Part shown: piece by piece, positions 10,239-21,433 of the stretch
Layout of the letters: each line of letters opens with the position of its first letter
How positions within the stretch are numbered: the first letter of the stretch is position 1
Assembly: GCA_032622095.1 (NCBI GenBank)
Contig: CP136065.1
Location: 41,765,503 to 41,829,502, forward strand
Direction of reading: 5' to 3'
DNA: 64,000 bases
Source: Siphonodentalium dalli
Taxonomy: Eukaryota > Mollusca > Scaphopoda > Gadilida > Siphonodentaliidae
Position numbers and translations under genes: made by a program
The notes under the pieces: generated by a model
Told to the model about the DNA's origin: nothing
The model's input: the letters and a program-made list of their open reading frames with translations, nothing else
The model's database searches: none

Positions 10239-11492
10239 TAGAGATGGGCGGTACTCGGTATTTACCGTGCGGTATCGGTATCAGCGTAATACCGATTTAC
10301 CGTACCGAATCAAAACTAAAAATATCGTATTTTCGGTAATGAAATTATTCATGTGTTGCCAGCGTATGTGTGTGCCTTGTCACTGTATATAAGCAACGGG
10401 AATCGGATAATTATGATAACTCGGTGTAACAAGTTCATAAAACATGTATTAGTCTATTGCAACATTGTTACATAAAGGGTACAGCTGCTCGATGGCATCT
10501 CTGATCTTTACCACATATTAATGACAATGTAACTAAGATCATGACATTTGACTACTCATAGCTGGATCGTTATGTGTCAATTTCGGTATCCGTGTAAACT
10601 GGATAATGCATGGGTAACTCGGTACAGGCCACAAGTCTTTAATCCGTGTTCCAAGTTGGATCGAAGCATGTGTTATGTGGAGTCCCCGTGCACACCAAAC
10701 TGGAAGCCCCACATGTTACTTTATAATTAGACGGTGATGCAAACAATTTGATATACGCATTGCATATACTGATCTTGTCAGTTGCAAATAGCACATCTGC
10801 TCGGAAAGTTGTGCACATATATGTCGGTACAAATATGTTTTTATCCTACTATAAATTAAACATATACTTATCGGCTAATATACATACATGTATGTGCCTA
10901 TATTTGACCAACAAAAAGGTCGCGTGATAACTTTAAATTAACATTTGGGCACCATGTGCTACCGGTAATTTGCCTGCTATAAAAAAGAGGGGCGCTTATA
11001 TACATGGATTGTATAAATTACGCTACAAGGATGAGATTATGAACCACCCGCGGGTTTGGACATCTGCAGTTCGGAAATTGCCATCGTTTGCCGATTTTCA
11101 TGATATCGCACAAACTTTCATAAATTTGTGAATTGTGATTACAGATTACTAATCACAATTTTATTCACTCATTGAAATGTTACGGAAATCAGTGCAACGA
11201 CATGCATGTAAATCATCAAAGAAATCTGTAAATATTACTTAATTGCGTAGGTCATTTTGTTGCCTAATTTAGCTATTGTCACGAATGTAGTAAATCCGTG
11301 GACCGTAGTCATATACCTGAAAACACGTATATTGTTCAGCTAACAACTTGAATTACAACAATTTACCGGGAATATCTACTTTAGTCTTATAATTTAATAG
11401 CAATACAGATTACCGTACCGATACTGAGGTAAATAGACCAAAATTTACCGATACCGATACCGAGATTGAAATGTCAATACCGCCCATCTCTA
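10239..11492. mobile_element. Non-autonomous hAT transposon with 8-bp target duplication
   Basis: A 1254-bp element with perfect 15-bp terminal inverted repeats TAGAGATGGGCGGTA. It is flanked by an identical 8-bp direct repeat CCTGGCAC (10,231-10,238 and 11,493-11,500). An 8-bp duplication and TAGAGATG-type ends are hallmarks of the hAT superfamily. Both subterminal regions are crowded with GGTATCGGTA and TACCGATACC words, which could be transposase-binding sites. No transposase fragment is visible, so it would have depended on a partner. The perfect duplication suggests a fairly young insertion. It lies in an older repeat whose related sequence at 12,340-12,400 lacks it. Confidence 0.92.
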
Positions 11493-11639
11493 CCTGGCAC
11501 AGTGCTCACTGTTGTAAAAGAGGGAACTCTAAATTTCTTGAAGTTGAATATTGAAATTATGTTTGTTATAGCCCTACATATTTATAATGAATATTCTCAG
11601 TAAATAATTATTCTTAATTTCCGTCTCTTTCAGTTTCAT

Positions 11640-11916
11640 TGGTTTAAAAATAAATCAGAATTTTCAAAGTATTGGCTGAAAGATAATTAAAGAACATTTT
11701 AGAATTAAGGAAGGAAACTTGAGGCGAAAAAGTACCCAAGATATATTACTTCTAACCTTGTTGAAAAGGAGGAGCTGGTGTTTTAACTCGAACTCCATCG
11801 AAAGGAAACGAGAAAATACAGCACAATTCAAACACCCATTATTTGTTCGAACTATCAAGGAGTGGAACAGCCTGGACTCCTACAGGATAGCGCGTGTGAG
11901 CAAACAACGGATATAA
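11640..11916 (+). pseudogene. LINE ORF2 C-terminal fragment
   Basis: The open frame from 11,719 to the stop at 11,916 ends with residues KHPLFVRTIKEWNSL. This matches the [FY]xxRTIxxWNxL tail found at the end of the reverse-transcriptase ORF in many animal non-LTR retrotransposons. Nothing upstream shows the reverse-transcriptase or endonuclease cores, so it is a short 5'-truncated relic. The methionine at 11,719 is not a real start. It belongs to the repeat that also holds the 182-bp duplication downstream. Assignment rests on the tail motif only; a chance match cannot be excluded. Confidence 0.5.
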
Positions 11917-12005
11917 CAGCATATAGGCCTAGTCATCCCACAGCGAAAACACAGTCGAAAGGCTCCAGCACTGATAACCATATAGATACAGATAGAGTGA
12001 CTCCC

Positions 12006-12369
12006 CATATCCCAGATACAATGTATATGCTGTCTGTGAAAGACCGATCAGCCTATTTTAGTCTGACCGGGCTATTATAGATAGATCAGTACATGTTTCA
12101 TCCAGACCCGATCAAGTCAGTGTGAACCACCAATCGATATATAATAGCCTGAACAGGCTAAAAGTAAACTTTTAGTAAAAGTTAAATCATATCCCAGATA
12201 CAATGTATATGCTGGCTGTGAAAGACCGATCAGCCTATTTTAGTCTGACCGGGCTATTATAGATAGATCAGTACATGTTTCATCCAGACCCGATCAGGTC
12301 AGTGTGAACCACCAATCGATATATAATAGCCCGAACAGGCTAAAAGTAAACTTTTAGTAAAAGTTAAAT
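12006..12369. repeat. 182-bp exact-length tandem duplication
   Basis: Copies 12,006-12,187 and 12,188-12,369 differ at only a few bases (for example CTGTCTGTG or CTGGCTGTG, GATCAAGTC or GATCAGGTC). Each contains complementary segments around GGGCTATTATAGAT and ATATATAATAGCC. A more diverged relative is at 13,315-13,400 and another flanks the hAT element at 10,140-10,230. Confidence 0.93.
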
Positions 12370-12480
12370 AGATTGATTGGTCTTCTCACTGTTGTAGAGA
12401 GAGAACTCTAAATTTCTTGACTATTGAAATTTTGTTTGAAAAATTGTAGACAATGTAGTTGTACGGTACATGTTTATAAT

Positions 12481-13230
12481 ATAACAATAACATGATTTTT
12501 GAGGGCATTATGGTTTCTTAACGGCCCGATAGGAATGATTAACAGCCAGAGGGCCTATAAGCGGCCCGAGACGAAGTCGAGGGCCGCTAATAGGCACGAG
12601 GGCTGTTAATCATTCCGGGAGGGCCGTTAAGAAACCATAATGCCCGAAAAATCATGTTATTACTATTATTTCCACACACTATCATTATGTAAGTGTCGTA
12701 ACCCGACAAGTTCAAATATTTCACAACATCTCTGAATTAACACAATTTAATCAAAATATATAAAAAGATATTTTGTTAATTTACACATTATACGCATGGA
12801 TCGTCTGGGTTGTGTGCAAACAATTATCACGTGATCAAAACAAAAATCATGTGACCAAAATACATCGAAATTAGGCAAAATATCACCGGCATCTGAGACC
12901 AAATAACTCGCGTAATAATGCTTAAATTGAAATAATATATACCTGTGTTTACCTTAGGATACCATTTAGTTAGGTATGTGTTCTATGTAACACATGGCAA
13001 TCGGGTATTTCTTCGTTAAAAAGCTTTATTAGAATAAAAAATTCCGAAAAAGTCATCGACAGTTTGGTCACGTGACGTGTCGGGCCATCTCGTGCTAACG
13101 ACGAGCATATCCCATTAGCGCCCTAGGGCCATAATGAACTTACATATTCACGTAATTTAGTTAGTGTTATGGGATTTTATCGCAGGATAAAACGTCATTA
13201 ATATTCTAGAGAATGCCCTTATAGGTGGAA
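12481..13230. mobile_element. 750-bp insertion with palindromic left part and ATAAT duplication
   Basis: ATAAT flanks the segment on both sides (12,476-12,480 and 13,231-13,235). A related uninterrupted sequence at 11,581-11,600 (TTTATAATGAATATTCTCAG) carries one ATAAT, so it acts as the empty site. The left 180 bp is a strong inverted repeat around TTTCTTAACGGCCC. Both the right end and the end of the hairpin carry TGGAAATAAT or its complement. No coding frame. Superfamily unassigned. Confidence 0.7.
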
Positions 13231-13235
13231 ATAAT

Positions 13236-13746
13236 GAATATTCTCAGTAAATAATTATTCTGTGCCCAAGTATTGGTTGAAAGGTATTTATACTATAGAA
13301 ACGTTAGAGTGACTTCCCTTATCCCAGATGCATGCTGGCTGTCTATTTTACCATGATCGGGTTATTATAGATCGATCGGTGGTTCGCCCAGACAGGTCTG
13401 CTGATTATTGGCACTAACGAACTGAGCTATCCGCTCTCTGGCTCTTCTAAACGACAACGCACAAATAAACGTGACTAAGTCTCACCTCGGGAGCAATAAG
13501 CTGACAAGATATTTGTCAAAACATCATTTAGTCTGTAGAGAGAGGAGGCAGTCAATAGTTTTAGTTTTTGATAAACATTGACATGAGACAAGAAACCCAG
13601 GTCAAGTGTCTTTCCAATTGCGAACATCAGCTGCTTTGGGGTTGCGAACACCGCCACGGTCATTTTCGGCCAAAAACAATTTCGCCCCTCAAATGTGACC
13701 AAAAGTCAGTTAGTCTCGTACCGTGACTCAATTCGTACCGATAGAA
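13236..13746. other. Repeat remnant with a tRNA-like A-box on the minus strand
   Basis: 13,236-13,400 continues the repeat related to 11,586 and 12,006. On the minus strand about 13,433-13,411 reads GGATAGCTCAGTTCGTTAG, close to a polymerase III A-box, but I find no matching B-box, so a tRNA-derived SINE head is only a possibility. The rest shows no gene. Confidence 0.4.
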
Positions 13747-14721
13747 TACGTTTGTTCTCCCTCGATTACTGTACGGTCTAGACGTAATAAATCTAAACAA
13801 AAAGGATATGCAACAATTGGAAACTTTCTATACACAGACTGCCAAACGCCTACAACATCTTCCAACAAGAACAGCTAACTGTGCATCTCTGCTTATGCTG
13901 GGTCTTATACCGATAGAAGGAGAAATCCATAAAAGGACGCTTAAAACATATGGTAAACATAAGGCTCTGTGGAATGTCCGCTTGCTGCCAGACAACTTGC
14001 GACCAAAGGTGACACATCAAACAGCTGGTTCACAAAAGTCACCCGCCTTACCGAACTATATGACCTGCCATCTACTCATGATCTGGTAGCCTTCCCACCA
14101 CCGAAACGTCTCTGGAAGAACATGGTGGACACAGCTATAGAAAAACACTGGTTGGGGAACCTTAAACGGGAAGCCATGGATAAATCGACCCTAACACAAT
14201 TGAATCTACAAGACACCACTCCTGGACATGTACACCAAATCTGGGATGCTTGCGGATCCGAACCGTTCGCCACAACTATGGCAGCACATAAAATGAAAAT
14301 GTCAACAGGCACATATATTTTACAAAGACAAAAAGCTAAATTTGAATCTACTACCACTGACATCTGTCAACTCTGCAACAAAGAACCTGAGGATATACTC
14401 CACTTCATTGTAACCTGTGAAAGTCTCCATGCTGTAAGAAGCCGCTTCATAACAGCCATAAAAGAAACTCTGAACCAAGCTGGATTGAACCCCAATATTC
14501 AAAACCATTACCTCTTGAAAATAATACTAGACTGCTCAGCATTCGATTTACCAAAATACTGCATGCTGAAAATTGAATCCATCGCCAGAGGCTTGTGTTA
14601 CCAACTACACCATGCTCGTCTCCGTATCCTGTCCAAGAAGAAAACTGGTCTGAGAGCTCCGCCTGTGGACCCCGGCAGTCAGTGGCAGCCACAGGTTAGA
14701 CCTGACACTACTTGTAGATAA
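13747..14721 (+). pseudogene. 5'-truncated LINE reverse-transcriptase ORF, C-terminal part, one frameshift
   Basis: The first part (frame of 13,808) reads LLYGLD early and then LQHLPTRTA and LGLIPIEGEIHKR, the conserved region that follows the polymerase core in many mollusc non-LTR retrotransposons. Around 13,950-13,975 the reading shifts frame and continues as ARQLATKGDTSNSWF to the stop at 14,721. The second part carries a C-x2-C-x8-H-x4-C zinc motif (14,365-14,418), typical of LINE C-termini. Endonuclease and polymerase cores are absent, as in a 5'-truncated copy. The stop is natural-looking and a short AAAGGT tract follows about 125 bp later. Fragments of the same general type, in opposite orientation, occur at 62,792-64,000. 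Clade not resolved. Confidence 0.85.
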
Positions 14722-14994
14722 TTTATTGCAGACTGAATATATATATGTATACACATACCGGGTATCAAACTTATATGCTCAAGAAGATGTGGTTACGTCC
14801 GCCCATAAGGACGGTTCTCCTGACACAGGAGGGATGTACAGAGAAGGTAAAGGTAAAGGTAAAGGTCCCGTCTCCAGACTAGTCATAGTTGGTTTATCGG
14901 TTCTTATGTATAACCAGGGATTAGAAATAAATATATTTATACTCCCTTGTATCTTTATATCATGCTCCATAATCCTTCATCAAAATCGCATATA
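14722..14994. other. LINE 3' flank with (AAAGGT)n
   Basis: Probable 3' untranslated region of the LINE. It contains about four AAAGGT units (14,845-14,868), which may be the tail repeat of the element. No other feature is seen before the tandem array starts. Confidence 0.5.
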
Positions 14995-16864
14995 TGGGTG
15001 ATTCTCCCTTAAATGAACAAATTCGTCCAGAAAATTCTGAAAAAATGACATATGTCACATGCCGATGAATTTTATGCGAGTATGTAGCACAGATATTGGT
15101 GACCACGAAAATGACATTTGGCAAAATTATTGGGCAAGGTCAAGGCCAATCAAGGTCGTTCATTACAGCATGTGCTAATGACGTTTCTGGGTTGAATCAG
15201 GGCGACGTCATTGTCAAATTCGCTCTTTCTCCAAAACGTGTGTTTAATTCGAATATCATGATTAATGGAAACCAACCAAACTTTTGCCACTTGTTTGCCA
15301 TTTGCCCTTTAACAGTTGAATTATCAACACGTACATCACGGAGTAGCCGACGATGTATCTGTCCAAACGACGTATCGCACATGCAGCCCCGCACGTTGAG
15401 ACGTCTATGGGATACGGCCATTTGAATATAGATGGTGGAAATTTGTGTGTTTTGTGGGCGAGACTTAGAGTTCAAACTCTCTAAGAGGTCAACGAATACA
15501 AGGTACAGATCTGATCATAGGAAACAGAATTTGATCGCATAAATGCCGATTCCTATCAAGTCGGGCATGCCCTGGTCCATCGTACACTTGGTTTGACGCC
15601 AAACGATGGAGGAACTCTGGTGTAGACAACGTGAACATACGTCAATCAAACTCTGTTCCTCAAGGGGTTCGCCAAATTGCAAAGAGAATTTACCGTGAAT
15701 AGAAAACAATGTCGATGGATTTCTCTTACATGTTTCAAGATATCGAACTGAAATTTGGTATTTAGGGGTTTTTCGATGAGCTCAATCAGATTGAATTGTC
15801 CGTGAGATATTCCGATGGCCCAAAATGTGTCATTGACGCCTTTGCTATACCATACGAGCCGGAAATCGTCCCACAGGCAGAACGATTGTTGAAATGTACC
15901 GAAACAGTTAATTTTCAAATTGTCATCTGCTTCTATCTGAGCACACCCCCCCCCACTCACTCACTCATTCCCCCCCATCCAATAGGAACTATATGTGTAT
16001 GTACATCGTGTTGACTCTTTTACAACAGAACCACCCAAATATTCTAATCGTGAAATGTGTCTGTGGCTGGCTGTAACGTTATTCTGCGTCGAGGTGTGGA
16101 CATGTCGCGGTGTGGACAATTTTTATATTTTCTTCATTTTTTTTTCATTTTCTGTTTATGTCAGGCGTCCATTCGTTTTTATTCACGATTCTTCACCCCA
16201 TGTGTACTATTTGAGCAATTTTGGTAGTCTCCCGACATATTTTATAGTTCCTTTGATAGCATCGCGGTGTGGACATTAATTAAGGTGCGCTGGAGGGTAC
16301 ACTTATTTTCGTCTCATTTTTCATGTGTTTCGATTCTTTATATTGTCCAAAATCTTCAAAACAAAATGTCAAAAGGCAAAACTTTCTTATGCATATGGTA
16401 GGTTGTTGACCTTAGTTAAAATGGAACCGGGATAGCCTATATTGTAAATAATGTCGCGGTATGGATATTTCTCGAGACAGGCGGTTTTCGATGTTTCAGA
16501 GTCAATATTTACATCAAACCACGAAAAACGTGCATCATAAATGATATTCATAGATAAACAGTCCAAGAAATAACATAACACTGCACGTTCTCTGTCAATT
16601 AGAGGTAAGATAACTTAATAGGAATAAAATGAAATTTCGCAGTTAGGCGATGAGACAGTGCGATTTTCGTGTTTTCTCGTTGTTTTGATCATGTAACTAA
16701 AGGCATGTGTTGATATATTACAATACTGTTATACCATAACGTTGTGCCACATGCTCCTCAGTGAAATGGAAGGCCACAATAGGTCTTGTTTGTGGCACAA
16801 TCATATTTTTATGGAACAATTGTACACGAGACATCAATTTGCCCGTTTAAGGGGGAATCACCCA
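14995..16864. mobile_element. E1: 1.87-kb inverted-repeat element in each array unit
   Basis: Starts TGGGTGATTCTCCCTTAAA and ends with the reverse complement of TGGGTGATTCCCCCTTAAA; about 25 of 29 terminal bases match. TATA lies outside both ends in unit 1, consistent with a short TA-rich target duplication. The right flank (TATATAAGAGAATG) is the inner half of a hairpin-cassette arm, so E1 appears to have inserted into that hairpin. Further copies: 18,214-20,084, 21,434-23,305, 24,656-26,527, 27,881-29,749, 31,099-32,972 and a partial from 34,326. Short frames inside (109 codons at 15,096-15,425 plus; 104 codons at 15,646-15,960 minus) have no recognised domain, so it is probably non-autonomous. 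Superfamily not assigned. Confidence 0.75.
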
Positions 16865-16882
16865 TATATAAGAGAATGTATT

Positions 16883-17935
16883 GGCAAAGTGTTTTTCGCC
16901 AAAATTTCAGTCACTTTATTAATTCCAACCCCGGTGGACGAGATGGGGGCGACTTCCCTCTTGCCGTGACGCTGCAAGTTAAGCAACTGTTAGTAGAAAA
17001 AATATGATCAGACACGATTTCCCAAGGGATTTTGCAGTATTGTTAAATAATCACACATAAATCTTTCACACCACTTTTGAACAGTTATCGAGTTTCTCTT
17101 AAGCGTCGGCGATAAATCGACAATTAAACATTATTTCAAAGGCAACGGTCGTTATAAAATGGCTCACCCCAATGCCCGTGACTACTTGTTCTAGCCTTGA
17201 AATAGTGCGTCTGTCCCCCAGAAGGTGAATTTAGTTATGCTACCCCGCATTGCGGGCTAGCAACACCAAATTCACCCTCTGGGGACCCCATTCTGCTTAC
17301 ACCTCAGCAGAATGAGGTTCACAGAGGGTGAATTTGGTGATGCTAGCCCGCTATGCATAACTAAATTCACCCCCTGGGGACCTCATTCTGCAAATGACCG
17401 ACACACTATTTCAAGCCTTGTACTTGTTGCTTAACTTGCAAGGTCACGACAAAAGAGGGAAGTCCACCGGGGTTGGAATTAATAAAGTGACTGAAATTTT
17501 GGCGAAAAAACAACACTTTTGTCTGGCATTTGCAGAAATGGCGGGCTAGCATCACCAAACGGGCTAGCATCACCAAATTCACTATCTGGGAACCTCATTC
17601 TGCTGGGGTGCAAGCAGAATGAGGTCCCCAGAGGGTGAATTTGGTGATGCTAGCCCGCTAAGCGGGGGTAGCATCACTAAATTCACCATCTGGGGACAGA
17701 CGCACAATTTCAAGGCTAGAACAAGTGGTCACAGGCATTGGGGTGAGCCATTTTATAACGACCGGTGTACCGTGCAATGAAATAATGTTTAAATGTCGAC
17801 TTATCGCCGACGCTTAAGAGAGAATCGAAAACTGTTCAAAAGTGGTGTGAAAGATTTATGTGTGATTATTTAACAATACTGCAAAATCCCTTGGGAAATC
17901 GTGTCTGATCATATTTTTTCTACTAAAAGTGCTAA
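16883..17935. repeat. Interleaved long inverted repeats in each array unit
   Basis: Two inverted pairs overlap in the order A-B-A'-B'. A (about 16,886-16,990) pairs with A' (17,426-17,520) and includes CCAAAATTTCAGTCACTTTA. B (about 16,989-17,256) pairs with B' (17,661-17,932) and includes CGTCGGCGATAAATCGAC-like sequence with some divergence. Between them are several alternating copies of a 40-45-bp module containing GGTGAATTTGGTGATGCTAG and CAGAATGAGG. The block repeats in every unit. It looks like foldback elements inserted into one another. No coding content. Confidence 0.8.
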
Positions 17936-18059
17936 TGAGCAAGATTGCACACGACAATCTTGAAAATGGTACCTCAACATGCACACCATAAGTGTTGAAA
18001 CACAACAATTAATCACTCTGAAATATCATAGTTTGGACGGTGGGCTCTTTAACAAGAAT

Positions 18060-18213
18060 GTGTCATGGCGTCACAGGCTGAATTCATGGCTGGTGCAGCA
18101 ATAAAGATCCTGTGCCAGTGGTCTCTAAAATATGCGAGTCTCGCATATTTAAGAGAATGCACTGGCTTACAAGGTCAAGGTATTCTCTTTTATATGCGAT
18201 GCTCGCATACATA
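18060..18213. mobile_element. Hairpin-cassette copy at the end of the array unit
   Basis: Leader CTGGTGCAGCAATAAAGATC and CCTGTGCCAGTG match 7190-7215 and 9380-9420. The first hairpin (about 18,114-18,172) is shortened on its left arm. A second hairpin starts at about 18,181 (TATTCTCTTTTATATGCGA) and its right arm is interrupted by the E1 copy of the next unit, resuming at the right end of that E1 (TATATAAGAGAATGTATTGGC). Repeated in each unit. Confidence 0.75.
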
Positions 18214-21200
18214 TGGGTGATTCTCCCTTAAATGAACAAATTCGTCCAGAAAATTCTGAAAAAATGACATATGTCACATGCCGATGAATTTTATGCGAGT
18301 ATGTAGCACAGATATTGGTGACCACGAAAATGACATTTGGCAAAATTATTGGGCAAGGTCAAGGCCAATCAAGGTCGTTCATTACAGCATGTGCTAATGA
18401 CGTTTCTGGGTTGAATCAGGGCGACGTCATTGTCAAATTCGCTCTTTCTCCAAAACGTGTGTTTAATTCGAATATCATGATTAATGGAAACCAACCAAAC
18501 TTTTGCCACTTGTTTGCCATTTGCCCTTTAACAGTTGAATTATCAACACGTACATCACGGAGTAGCCGACGATGTATCTGTCCAAACGACGTATCGCACA
18601 TGCAGCCCCGCACGTTGAGACGTCTATGGGATACGGCCATTTGAATATAGATGGTGGAAATTTGTGTGTTTTGTGGGCGAGACTTAGAGTTCAAACTCTC
18701 TAAGAGGTCAACGAATACAAGGTACAGATCTGATCATAGGAAACAGAATTTGATCGCATAAATGCCGATTCCTATCAAGTCGGGCATGCCCTGGTCCATC
18801 GTACACTTGGTTTGACGCCAAACGATGGAGGAACTCTGGTGTAGACAACGTGAACATACGTCAATCAAACTCTGTTCCTCAAGGGGTTCGCCAAATTGCA
18901 AAGAGAATTTACCGTGAATAGAAAACAATGTCGATGGATTTCTCTTACATGTTTCAAGATATCGAACTGAAATTTGGTATTTAGGGGTTTTTCGATGAGC
19001 TCAATCAGATTGAATTGTCCGTGAGATATTCCGATGGCCCAAAATGTGTCATTGACGCCTTTGCTATACCATACGAGCCGGAAATCGTCCCACAGGCAGA
19101 ACGATTGTTGAAATGTACCGAAACAGTTAATTTTCAAATTGTCATCTGCTTCTATCTGAGCACACCCCCCCCCCACTCACTCACTCATTCCCCCCCATCC
19201 AATAGGAACTATATGTGTATGTACATCGTGTTGACTCTTTTACAACAGAACCACCCAAATATTCTAATCGTGAAATGTGTCTGTGGCTGGCTGTAACGTT
19301 ATTCTGCGTCGAGGTGTGGACATGTCGCGGTGTGGACAATTTTTATATTTTCTTCATTTTTTTTTCATTTTCTGTTTATGTCAGGCGTCCATTCGTTTTT
19401 ATTCACGATTCTTCACCCCATGTGTACTATTTGAGCAATTTTGGTAGTCTCCCGACATATTTTATAGTTCCTTTGATAGCATCGCGGTGTGGACATTAAT
19501 TAAGGTGCGCTGGAGGGTACACTTATTTTCGTCTCATTTTTCATGTGTTTCGATTCTTTATATTGTCCAAAATCTTCAAAACAAAATGTCAAAAGGCAAA
19601 ACTTTCTTATGCATATGGTAGGTTGTTGACCTTAGTTAAAATGGAACCGGGATAGCCTATATTGTAAATAATGTCGCGGTATGGATATTTCTCGAGACAG
19701 GCGGTTTTCGATGTTTCAGAGTCAATATTTACATCAAACCACGAAAAACGTGCATCATAAATGATATTCATAGATAAACAGTCCAAGAAATAACATAACA
19801 CTGCACGTTCTCTGTCAATTAGAGGTAAGATAACTTAATAGGAATAAAATGAAATTTCGCAGTTAGGCGATGAGACAGTGCGATTTTCGTGTTTTCTCGT
19901 TGTTTTGATCATGTAACTAAAGGCATGTGTTGATATATTACAATACTGTTATACCATAACGTTGTGCCACATGCTCCTCAGTGAAATGGAAGGCCACAAT
20001 AGGTCTTGTTTGTGGCACAATCATATTTTTATGGAACAATTGTACACGAGACATCAATTTGCCCGTTTAAGGGGGAATCACCCATATATAAGAGAATGTA
20101 TTGGCAAAGTGTTTTTCGCCAAAATTTCAGTCACTTTATTAATTCCAACCCCGGTGGACGAGATGGGGGCGACTTCCCTCTTGCCGTGACGCTGCAAGTT
20201 AAGCAACTGTTAGTAGAAAAAATATGATCAGACACGATTTCCCAAGGGATTTTGCAGTATTGTTAAATAATCACACATAAATCTTTCACACCACTTTTGA
20301 ACAGTTATCGAGTTTCTCTTAAGCGTCGGCGATAAATCGACAATTAAACATTATTTCAAAGGCAACGGTCGTTATAAAATGGCTCACCCCAATGCCCGTG
20401 ACTACTTGTTCTAGCCTTGAAATAGTGCGTCTGTCCCCCAGAAGGTGAATTTAGTTATGCTACCCCGCATTGCGGGCTAGCAACACCAAATTCACCCTCT
20501 GGGGACCCCATTCTGCTTACACCTCAGCAGAATGAGGTTCACAGAGGGTGAATTTGGTGATGCTAGCCCGCTATGCATAACTAAATTCACCCCCTGGGGA
20601 CCTCATTCTGCAAATGACCGACACACTATTTCAAGCCTTGTACTTGTTGCTTAACTTGCAAGGTCACGACAAAAGAGGGAAGTCCACCGGGGTTGGAATT
20701 AATAAAGTGACTGAAATTTTGGCGAAAAAACAACACTTTTGTCTGGCATTTGCAGAAATGGCGGGCTAGCATCACCAAACGGGCTAGCATCACCAAATTC
20801 ACTATCTGGGAACCTCATTCTGCTGGGGTGCAAGCAGAATGAGGTCCCCAGAGGGTGAATTTGGTGATGCTAGCCCGCTAAGCGGGGGTAGCATCACTAA
20901 ATTCACCATCTGGGGACAGACGCACAATTTCAAGGCTAGAACAAGTGGTCACAGGCATTGGGGTGAGCCATTTTATAACGACCGGTGTACCGTGCAATGA
21001 AATAATGTTTAAATGTCGACTTATCGCCGACGCTTAAGAGAGAATCGAAAACTGTTCAAAAGTGGTGTGAAAGATTTATGTGTGATTATTTAACAATACT
21101 GCAAAATCCCTTGGGAAATCGTGTCTGATCATATTTTTTCTACTAAAAGTGCTAATGAGCAAGATTGCACACGACAATCTTGAAAATGGTACCTCAACAT

Positions 21201-21433
21201 GCACACCATAAGTGTTGAAACACAACAATTAATCACTCTGAAATATCATAGTTTGGACGGTGGGCTCTTTAACAAGAATGTGTCATGGCGTCACAGGCTG
21301 AATTCATGGCTGGTGCAGCAATAAAGATCCTGTGCCAGTGGTCTCTAAAATATGCGAGTCTCGCATATTTAAGAGAATGCACTGGCTTACAAGGTCAAGG
21401 TATTCTCTTTTATATGCGATGCTCGCATACATA
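18214..21433. repeat. Array unit 2
   Basis: 3220 bp. I noticed only homopolymer-length differences from unit 1 (for example the C run near 19,165). It shares the A at 21,049 with unit 1, where units 3-6 have T. Confidence 0.95.

Larger units (their letters stand above)
14995..18213. repeat. Array unit 1
   Basis: 3219 bp. Carries A at 16,461, T at 17,583 and A at 17,829, all of which appear to be derived states. Its left flank (CATCAAAATCGCATATA) differs from the flank inside later units (GATGCTCGCATACATA) beyond about 7 bp, so the array boundary lies at or just left of the E1 end. Confidence 0.95.

Noticed and set aside
13411-13433. tRNA or SINE on the minus strand
   Set aside because: An A-box-like GGATAGCTCAGTTCGTTAG is present, but no B-box or cloverleaf follows at the expected distance. 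Kept only as a note.
15096-15425. 109-codon plus-strand open frame conserved in array units 1-4 and 6
   Set aside because: Conservation reflects recent tandem copying, not selection. It has no known domain, lies inside a non-autonomous element, and is broken by simple indels in units 5 and 7.
15646-15960. 104-106-codon minus-strand frame repeated in each array unit
   Set aside because: No recognised motif. Its start varies with the length of a neighbouring C run, as expected for chance frames.
14995-18213. Array as a 5S rRNA, snRNA or histone repeat
   Set aside because: I read the unit for familiar 5S, U1, U2 and histone sequences and saw none; the content is transposon-like.
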